Below are positions 58,401 to 64,000 of a stretch of 64,000 nucleotides of DNA, in pieces. The stretch spans positions 62,001-126,000 of the forward strand of contig NZ_QRDW01000004.1 in assembly GCF_003385955.1 (NCBI RefSeq). Reading direction: 5' to 3'. The notes under the pieces were generated by a model. That model was not told where the DNA came from, ran no database searches, and worked only from the letters and a program-made list of their open reading frames with translations. The translations under genes and the position numbers were made by a program. Every line of letters begins with the position of its first letter. Positions within the stretch are counted from its first letter, which is position 1. This DNA is from Aestuariispira insulae. GTDB taxonomy: Bacteria; Pseudomonadota; Alphaproteobacteria; UBA8366; Aestuariispiraceae.

Positions 58401-59603
58401 TCAGGATTGGCGGAAGAGTGGGCGCAGCCTGAGCCCGATAAAATTGCCCACCAGAGCGGCGATAATCCACGCCCAGCCATGCAGGCTGGTCGATGCGACC
58501 CCGCTGAAAAAAGCACCGATATTACAGCCATAGGCCAGTCTCGCGCCATAGCCCAACATCAGCCCGCCAAGCGCTGCGGCGAACAGTGATCGAACATGGA
58601 TCCGAACGGTGGGGCGAAAGGAACCGGCAAGGCTGGCGGCAAGGCCGGCCCCGGCCATGATCCCAAAATTCATAATGGATGTGGTGTCTTGAAAAACGGA
58701 GTTGGCTAGGGCGCGGGCCGGAAATCCGCTTGCCCAGAAGGCGCTGGTCGCCGAATCCCAGCCGACCATTTCAGCAATCTTTGCCGCCCAAAGCGCAAAA
58801 GCCCAGGTGATCGACCAGGGGTGCCCGGCAATCAACAGGGTCAACCAATTGAAAAGCGCCAGCAGGATGGCGCTGAGCAGTAACGGCCATGGCCCTTTGA
58901 TAAGCATCTGCCAGTGGAACTTTCCGCCCCACCAAAGCGGCCTCTTATTGCTGCTCCCCAGCTTCCTGAGGAGGTGATAACAGATCACCAAAAAGGATAA
59001 CTGCATCGACACAGCAAGAGGCCAACCGAGTTCTTCGGCCAGGGAGATGGTGCGAAGCCGCGGCATCTCCTGCCACCAGGACAGGTCCAGGCTGCCCCGG
59101 AATCCACCGATACAGAAAAACAACAGGACAATCATCATGCGTATGTTGCCGCCACCGGCGGTAAAAAGGGTCCCGGATCCGCACCCGCCACCTAATTGCA
59201 TGCCAATGCCAAAGATCATGGCGCCAAAAATCATGGATATACCAATGGGCGCTACGGCCCCAGTGACAGGGTTTCCCAGAAAACTGCCGTTGGCCAGTAC
59301 CGGTGCAAACAGCAGCATGGCCAGGGCCAGCATAATGAATTGCGCGGAAATGCCCGAGATATCCTTTTCCTGGAATGCCCGGCGATAGGCTGACGTGAAA
59401 CCGAAGGCCGCATGATACAGGCTGAAACCCAAGCCAATCCCGAGCAGGAAAAGGGATGCTGTTTTTGCGCCAACTTGGACGGACAGGCCGAAAAGGATTA
59501 GGGCTGCGGATAGGGCGGTGAGGAAGACCGGCCGTTGAACAGCACGAGGCAAGGATTTGGGGGATGCATGATCTGTCATAGAAAGCTCATAAAAGGCGTT
59601 CAT
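58401..59603 (-). CDS. YeeE/YedE-family (TsuA-like) sulfur-compound transporter
   Basis: About 400 residues, roughly ten or more hydrophobic helices. The two conserved YeeE/YedE motifs are present: GGGCGSGTLF (Cys in the first half) and GYGARLAYGCNIGAFFSGVA in the second. Family members import thiosulfate or other sulfur compounds. The start is uncertain: ATG at 59603 is used, 59612 and 59579 are in frame. It lies 98 bases upstream of the molybdenum hydroxylase genes in the same direction. Confidence 0.88.
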   Translation of the reverse strand: MNAFYELSMTDHASPKSLPRAVQRPVFLTALSAALILFGLSVQVGAKTASLFLLGIGLGFSLYHAAFGFTSAYRRAFQEKDISGISAQFIMLALAMLLFAPVLANGSFLGNPVTGAVAPIGISMIFGAMIFGIGMQLGGGCGSGTLFTAGGGNIRMMIVLLFFCIGGFRGSLDLSWWQEMPRLRTISLAEELGWPLAVSMQLSFLVICYHLLRKLGSSNKRPLWWGGKFHWQMLIKGPWPLLLSAILLALFNWLTLLIAGHPWSITWAFALWAAKIAEMVGWDSATSAFWASGFPARALANSVFQDTTSIMNFGIMAGAGLAASLAGSFRPTVRIHVRSLFAAALGGLMLGYGARLAYGCNIGAFFSGVASTSLHGWAWIIAALVGNFIGLRLRPLFRQS

Positions 59604-59680
59604 TGGCAGCACCAGACTATGAAGCGTTCCAGATCAGCACAAATTACGAGTTTGTGAGTGGGGGCTGAGTATGGGTTCGG

Positions 59681-60640
59681 TTACCGGCCGGGCGGCGGGG
59701 CATGTCCGGCAATAACCGCGTCAAAGCTACCGTCCCGGCACCATTCCTGCAGGGATTGGGCAAAATGATAAACCACGCTTGATTCACTTTCCTCCTGGCG
59801 GATTAGGGCCTGCCAGGTGACGAAAATACCGTTCTTGGATAAACGTTTGGCGACCAAGGTGTCATTTTTGAGATGGCCGCGAACCGCCCATTGGCTCAGG
59901 ATGCCAAGGCCAAAACCGGATCGGACCAATTCAACAACAGCCTCGGTCACACCGGCTTTGATGATCTTGTGCAAAGCGACATTGGCGGGTGAGAACAACA
60001 GGTCATGTTCAAAGCCGCGTTCCGGCTGAATGCCATAGGAAATAAAGGGTTGTGGTAAAAAATCCTCTGCTTCCAGCCACTCTTTCCCGGCCAAGGGGTG
60101 ATCTGGCGGCAAGATGCCGACCAATTCATCCTCAAACAGCGGAAAGGCGGTCAGCCTGTTATGGTTCAAGCGACCGGCGGTCAGCGCCACATCTATTTCG
60201 CCGGAGGCCACCGCCTGATGGGACAGGGAGGTAAGGGAACCGACAATCTCAGTGTCCACATCATTTTCCTGGTCCTGAAACCGGCGCATGAAGGCGGGCA
60301 GCCATTGATAACAGCCATAGGCGTGTGAACCGACCCGGACAATATGGCTAACACCTTTGCGATAGTTCAAAACGTCCGATTCCGCCTGGGAAAGGGCATT
60401 TTCTATCACTTTTGCTGTGCCCAGAAGCCGCTCGCCGATTGGAGTGAAGCGGTATTTGCCCTTCACCCGCTGAACCACCGGGGTGCCGATCCGGCGGTCC
60501 ATTTCGCGCAGTTGATGGCTGGCGGCCGGTTGGGTCAGGCTCAGGCTTGCTGCCGCCCGGGTCAGCGATTGATGGCTTTCCAGGGCAACCAACAACCGAA
60601 AATGGCGCAATTCCAGTGAAAGAGGCATGAGCATATCCAT
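59681..60640 (-). CDS. LysR-family regulator (MetR-like)
   Basis: 319 residues. The helix-turn-helix reads LLVALESHQSLTRAAASLSL and TQPAASHQLREMDRRIG; the effector domain starts near residue 95. Divergent from the MttB-like gene across 130 bases, the typical layout for a LysR activator of its neighbour. Starts at 60640, 60634 and 60628 are possible. Overall sequence recalls MetR-type regulators, which would fit control of methyl-group metabolism (inference). Confidence 0.92.
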   Translation of the reverse strand: MDMLMPLSLELRHFRLLVALESHQSLTRAAASLSLTQPAASHQLREMDRRIGTPVVQRVKGKYRFTPIGERLLGTAKVIENALSQAESDVLNYRKGVSHIVRVGSHAYGCYQWLPAFMRRFQDQENDVDTEIVGSLTSLSHQAVASGEIDVALTAGRLNHNRLTAFPLFEDELVGILPPDHPLAGKEWLEAEDFLPQPFISYGIQPERGFEHDLLFSPANVALHKIIKAGVTEAVVELVRSGFGLGILSQWAVRGHLKNDTLVAKRLSKNGIFVTWQALIRQEESESSVVYHFAQSLQEWCRDGSFDAVIAGHAPPPGR

Positions 60641-60770
60641 AAAAAATATTCATGAATTTTGGGAAAATTATGCATTTTCATTCATAAAGCGCCAGAACTA
60701 AACTCCAACCAGAAAAAATAGGTTCAAGGCCTTGGGAAATAGGCCGCTGGTTCTGTCAGGGAGCAGGCAG
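60641..60770. promoter_or_regulatory. LysR-type divergent control region
   Basis: A/T-rich. ATTCATGAAT (60648-60657) is a perfect palindrome, and AATTTT GGG AAAATT (60655-60669) is an inverted repeat centred on GGG. TTCAT recurs twice near 60678-60686. These are plausible sites for the divergent LysR protein, which usually binds T-N11-A dyads. The ribosome site AGGGAG of the MttB-like gene is just before 60771. Confidence 0.5.
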
Positions 60771-62303
60771 ATGGTAAGACGCAAATCTGGGCGGCGCAGT
60801 GCCGAGCGGGAAGCGGGAATGGGATTTAACCAGCTTCCTTTCGGGCAGGTATATTCGCCCTATTCCCCGTTCGAAATTCTCTCCGCGGATCAGTTGGAGG
60901 CGATCCATCAGGCTTCATTGCTGGTGTTGCGGGATACGGGCATGACCTTCTTGCTGCCTGAGGCGCGGGAGCTATTAAAGGCGGCCGGGGCCGATGTCCA
61001 GCCTGGCAGTGATCGTGTCCGGTTTGAGCCTGCCTTGATTGAGGCGTTGATCAAGACCGCGCCATCGCGTTTTACCATGCATTCCAGGAACCCCGCGTTC
61101 AATTGCGAGATGGGCGGCAACATCATCACTTATGGAATGGTGGCAAGCCCGCCCAACGCGACAGATATCGACCGTGGACGGCGCACGGGAAACTTTGAGG
61201 ACTTTTGTAATTTCATGCGCTTGGCGCAATTAATTAATGTCGCACATCATGTTACGGGTTATCCGGTTGAGCCAATTGATATTCCGGTGCCGGTCCGTCA
61301 TCTTAAGGCCTATCAGGCTGGTGTGAAACTGTGTGAAAAGGTCAGTTTCGGTTATTCCCATAGCCGGGAACGCATCCTGGATGTGATTGAAATGACGCGG
61401 ATTGTGCGCGGGATTTCCGAAGAACAGATGACACGGGAACCAAGCCTCTTCACCGTGGTTAACGCCAACTCTCCTCTGCAATATGACCGGGCAATGCTGG
61501 AAGGCATTATCGAGATGGCCAAGAGGAACCAGCCGGTCATTGTCACGCCTTTTACCCTGTCGGGTGCCATGGCGCCGGTCACGATTGCCGGAGCCTTGGT
61601 CCAGCAGAATGCAGAAGCGCTGGCGGGCATTGCCATGACTCAGGTGGTCAATCCAGGCGCGCCTGTCCTTTATGGGGGGTTCACTTCGAATGTGGATATG
61701 AAGACCGGATCACCGGCCTTTGGCACGCCGGAATATGCCAAGGCGGTGCTGGTAGGCGGTCAGTTGGCACGGAAATATGGTGTTCCTTACCGGACATCCA
61801 ACGTGAATGCCTCCAATGCTCCCGATGTCCAGTCGGCTTATGAAAGCATGAATTCCCTTTGGTCGACCATGCTGGCCCATGGCAACTATATCAATCATGG
61901 CCTGGGTTGGCTGGAAGGGGGGTTAAGCGCTTCTTTTGAGAAAGTGATCATCGATGCCGAGATGATCCAAAATATGATCGCCTTCATGGAACCGCTGGAA
62001 GTGACTGAGGACAGCCTGGCCGTTGATGCGATCAACGAGGTGGGGCCGGGTGGGCATTTCTTTGGCACGGCCCATACACTGGCGCGCTATGAAACCGCTT
62101 TTTATGCACCGATGCTATCTGACTGGAACAATTATGAAAACTGGTCAGAATTGGGCGGACTGACTGCAACCGAACGGGCAAACCGGATCTACAAGAAACT
62201 ATTGGTGGATTATGAGCGTCCGCTGATGGATCCGGCCATTGAAGAAGAGTTGGATGCCTATGTTGACCGCCGAGTCGCCGAAGGCGGCGCGCCGCTGACG
62301 TAA
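60771..62303 (+). CDS. MttB-family methyltransferase, non-pyrrolysine
   Basis: 510-residue TIM-barrel protein of the trimethylamine methyltransferase (MttB) superfamily, with NAPTNATDI-like segments (VASPPNATDIDRGRRTG), GYSHSRERILDVIEM and TLSGAMAPVTIAGAL. The frame is uninterrupted, so no UAG-encoded pyrrolysine is used. Non-Pyl members demethylate glycine betaine, proline betaine or carnitine with a corrinoid partner in anaerobes. No corrinoid protein lies in view here. ATG 60771 follows AGGGAG. A DMGDH-like gene begins 25 bases downstream, pointing to N-methylated amine catabolism. Confidence 0.88.
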   Translation: MVRRKSGRRSAEREAGMGFNQLPFGQVYSPYSPFEILSADQLEAIHQASLLVLRDTGMTFLLPEARELLKAAGADVQPGSDRVRFEPALIEALIKTAPSRFTMHSRNPAFNCEMGGNIITYGMVASPPNATDIDRGRRTGNFEDFCNFMRLAQLINVAHHVTGYPVEPIDIPVPVRHLKAYQAGVKLCEKVSFGYSHSRERILDVIEMTRIVRGISEEQMTREPSLFTVVNANSPLQYDRAMLEGIIEMAKRNQPVIVTPFTLSGAMAPVTIAGALVQQNAEALAGIAMTQVVNPGAPVLYGGFTSNVDMKTGSPAFGTPEYAKAVLVGGQLARKYGVPYRTSNVNASNAPDVQSAYESMNSLWSTMLAHGNYINHGLGWLEGGLSASFEKVIIDAEMIQNMIAFMEPLEVTEDSLAVDAINEVGPGGHFFGTAHTLARYETAFYAPMLSDWNNYENWSELGGLTATERANRIYKKLLVDYERPLMDPAIEEELDAYVDRRVAEGGAPLT

Positions 62304-62328
62304 TAATGAATTCAAGGGAGTGAGGGTA

Positions 62329-64000
62329 TTGGCCATTCAAGAAAGGGCACAGGCGGTTGTGATCGGTGGCGGGATCGTCGGCTGCAGCATTTTTTATCAC
62401 CTGACAAAGCTGGGCTGGAAGGATGTCCTGCTGTTGGAGAGGTCCGAATTGACCTCCGGGTCCACCTGGCATGCGGCGGCGGCCAACCTGATCCTGCATG
62501 ATGTGGCCAATATGCTTAAAATCCAGCATTACACCGTCATGCAATACGAAGCTTTGGAAGCGGAAACCGGACAATCCTGCGGTATTCATCCCTGTGGGGG
62601 ACTTTATCTCGCCAATACCCCAGAACGCTGGGACCAGATCCAGATCCTGCATAGCCGTGCCCGCTTGATGGGGCTCGAATCCGAGCTGCTAACGCCCGAG
62701 CAATGCAAGGAGAAAATGCCGGTCTTAAACATCGACAAGGTTATCGGCGGCATGTTCGAACCCAAGGAAAGCCACGTGGATCCAAATGGGGTACCCCATG
62801 CCTATGCCAAGGGCGGCAAAATGAATGGCGGCAAGGTGCATCGCTTCTGTCCGGTGACCGAAACCAATCAATTGCCCGATGGCCGCTGGGAGGTTGTAAC
62901 GGATGAGGGTACGGTCATTGCCGATGTTGTGGTCAATGCGGCGGGCCTGTGGGCAAGGGAAGTGGGCAAGCTGGCCGGATTGGATATCCCGCTGATGCCG
63001 ATGGAACACCAATATATGGTGACCGAGAGCATTCCGGCCATTGAGGCATTGGATTTCGAATTGCCAATCCTTCATGACAGCGACATGGAGTTTTATACCC
63101 GTCAGGAAGGGCAGGGATTGCTGTTTGGGGCCTATGAAAAAGAAGGGCATCATGTCTGGGTGGACGGAACACCTCTGGATTTCGGTCATGAGCTGTTCCC
63201 CGACGCGCTTGACCGTATGGAAGAGAATATCATGCAGGGGATGGAACGTATTCCCTGTATGGCGGACGCCGGTGTACGGCGTGTGGTGAATGGCCCGATG
63301 ATCTGGTCGCCTGATGCGTTGCCGCTGATCGGACCGATGCCGGATGTGGAAAACTATTATATCGCCTCTGGGGTGATGGCGGGTTTCAGCCAGTCGGGCG
63401 GTTTGGGCAAGCTTCTGGCGGAATGGATCGTCGAGGGCGCGCCCAGTCTGGATATATTCTTCCTCGATCCGGCCAGGTTTGGTCGCTTTGCCAATCAGAA
63501 TTATGTGTTGGCGCGCACCGAGGAAAACTACTCGACAAGATTCCGGATCATCTTTCCCAATGATGAACGCCCCGCGGGTCGCCCCAACAGGACAAGGCCG
63601 GTTTATGACCGTCAGAAGGCGCGTGGTGCGGTCTTCGGCGCGTTACTTGGCTGGGAATACCCGCTCTGGTTCGCACCAAAAGGCATGGAGCCAAAAGACC
63701 AGAATAGTTTTCGTCGGGCCAACTGGTTCGATGTGGTCGGCGATGAATGCCGGGCGACCCGCGAAACCGTCGGGCTTCTGGATACATCAATTTATGGCCG
63801 CTATATCATTGAAGGCCCCAAGGCAGAGGCATGGCTGGATCGGTTGGTCACCAATAAAGTGCCAAGCAAGACCGGCCGTGTGGCGCTTTGTCCCATGCTC
63901 AACGAAAAAGGCGGCGTGATCGGCGACTTTACCGTGACCCGGTTGACGGCGGAGCGGTTCCTGCTGATCGGGGCCGGGGTCGCGGAATATTTTCACAAAC
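62329..64000 (+). CDS. FAD-dependent dimethylglycine/sarcosine dehydrogenase-like protein, 3' end cut
   Basis: The first 557 codons; the rest lies outside. FAD motif GGGIVGCS is at residues 13-20, and the Trp-His-Ala of SGSTWHAAAAN marks the region where DMGDH-type enzymes attach FAD to His. A DAO-like domain runs to about 380, an FAO_M-type linker follows, and from about 430 a GcvT-like aminomethyltransferase domain (GWEYPLWFAP, RANWFDVVGDE, ARETVGLLDTS) uses tetrahydrofolate. Start is TTG 62329, with AAGGGAG 8 bases upstream. Oxidatively demethylates an N-methyl amino acid, passing the C1 unit to folate. Confidence 0.9.
   Translation, partial: MAIQERAQAVVIGGGIVGCSIFYHLTKLGWKDVLLLERSELTSGSTWHAAAANLILHDVANMLKIQHYTVMQYEALEAETGQSCGIHPCGGLYLANTPERWDQIQILHSRARLMGLESELLTPEQCKEKMPVLNIDKVIGGMFEPKESHVDPNGVPHAYAKGGKMNGGKVHRFCPVTETNQLPDGRWEVVTDEGTVIADVVVNAAGLWAREVGKLAGLDIPLMPMEHQYMVTESIPAIEALDFELPILHDSDMEFYTRQEGQGLLFGAYEKEGHHVWVDGTPLDFGHELFPDALDRMEENIMQGMERIPCMADAGVRRVVNGPMIWSPDALPLIGPMPDVENYYIASGVMAGFSQSGGLGKLLAEWIVEGAPSLDIFFLDPARFGRFANQNYVLARTEENYSTRFRIIFPNDERPAGRPNRTRPVYDRQKARGAVFGALLGWEYPLWFAPKGMEPKDQNSFRRANWFDVVGDECRATRETVGLLDTSIYGRYIIEGPKAEAWLDRLVTNKVPSKTGRVALCPMLNEKGGVIGDFTVTRLTAERFLLIGAGVAEYFHK

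Noticed and set aside
60771-62303. Possible pyrrolysine-containing MttB with in-frame UAG
   Set aside because: The frame runs 510 codons without any internal stop and ends at TAA, so no UAG readthrough is needed.

Overview
The window reads as a stretch of chromosome from a free-living, probably marine or soil alphaproteobacterium. The lineage call is an inference from gene content: a sodium-symporter/histidine-kinase fusion beside acs, a Caulobacter-type sugar-acid dehydratase, a GtsABC-type sugar importer, and an MttB-like protein beside a dimethylglycine-dehydrogenase-like protein. Genes are dense and often overlap by 4 bp (ATGA). Several start with TTG or GTG. I found no tRNA, rRNA, insertion sequence, phage gene or CRISPR array.

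Layout. (1) 1-1078: 5' part of a fatty-acyl-CoA ligase. (2) 1291-3929: a three-gene signalling unit (STAS protein, receiver/histidine kinase, receiver/anti-sigma-type ATPase). (3) 4056-4987: an FMN riboswitch and ribB. (4) 5155-8624: a metallo-beta-lactamase-fold protein with two cyclic-nucleotide-binding domains, convergent with a YhiN-type flavoprotein. (5) 8776-17615: reductive pyrimidine catabolism in two units, preT-preA-carbamoylase and nitrilase/ureidopropionase-NCS1 permease-dihydropyrimidinase. Each unit has RutR-like palindromes upstream and a hairpin terminator downstream. (6) 17659-20026: a LysR regulator and an 8-oxoguanine deaminase. (7) 20027-26079: a long leader, acs, a single-domain response regulator, a small membrane protein and a CrbS-like transporter/kinase, i.e. 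an acetate-response locus. (8) 26217-27059: an orphan zinc deaminase. (9) 27072-38992: a GtrS/GltR-like two-component system divergent from a sugar ABC importer, followed by lactonase, sugar dehydrogenase, sugar-acid dehydratase, KDG kinase and KDPG aldolase. (10) 39202-40743: a SulP transporter. (11) 40891-54159: a surface-polysaccharide locus (UDP-xylose synthase, glycosyltransferases, methyltransferases, a CDP-glucose branch, an MsbA-type exporter, asparagine synthetase). (12) 54156-58302: a Tat-exported molybdenum hydroxylase with its 2Fe-2S subunit and a c-type cytochrome. (13) 58401-64000: a YeeE/YedE transporter, a LysR regulator, and divergently an MttB-like methyltransferase with a dimethylglycine/sarcosine-dehydrogenase-like protein cut by the window end.

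How they work together. The window is dominated by nutrient scavenging: nucleobases to beta-alanine, ammonia and CO2; acetate to acetyl-CoA; an aldose via its sugar acid to pyruvate and a glyceraldehyde phosphate; and N-methylated amines. Nearly every catabolic block carries its own regulator or operator. The least explained parts are the STAS/kinase/ATPase unit, the MBL/cNMP protein, the orphan deaminase, the structured acs leader and the non-pyrrolysine MttB-like protein. I did not find a clearly new defence or mobile system.
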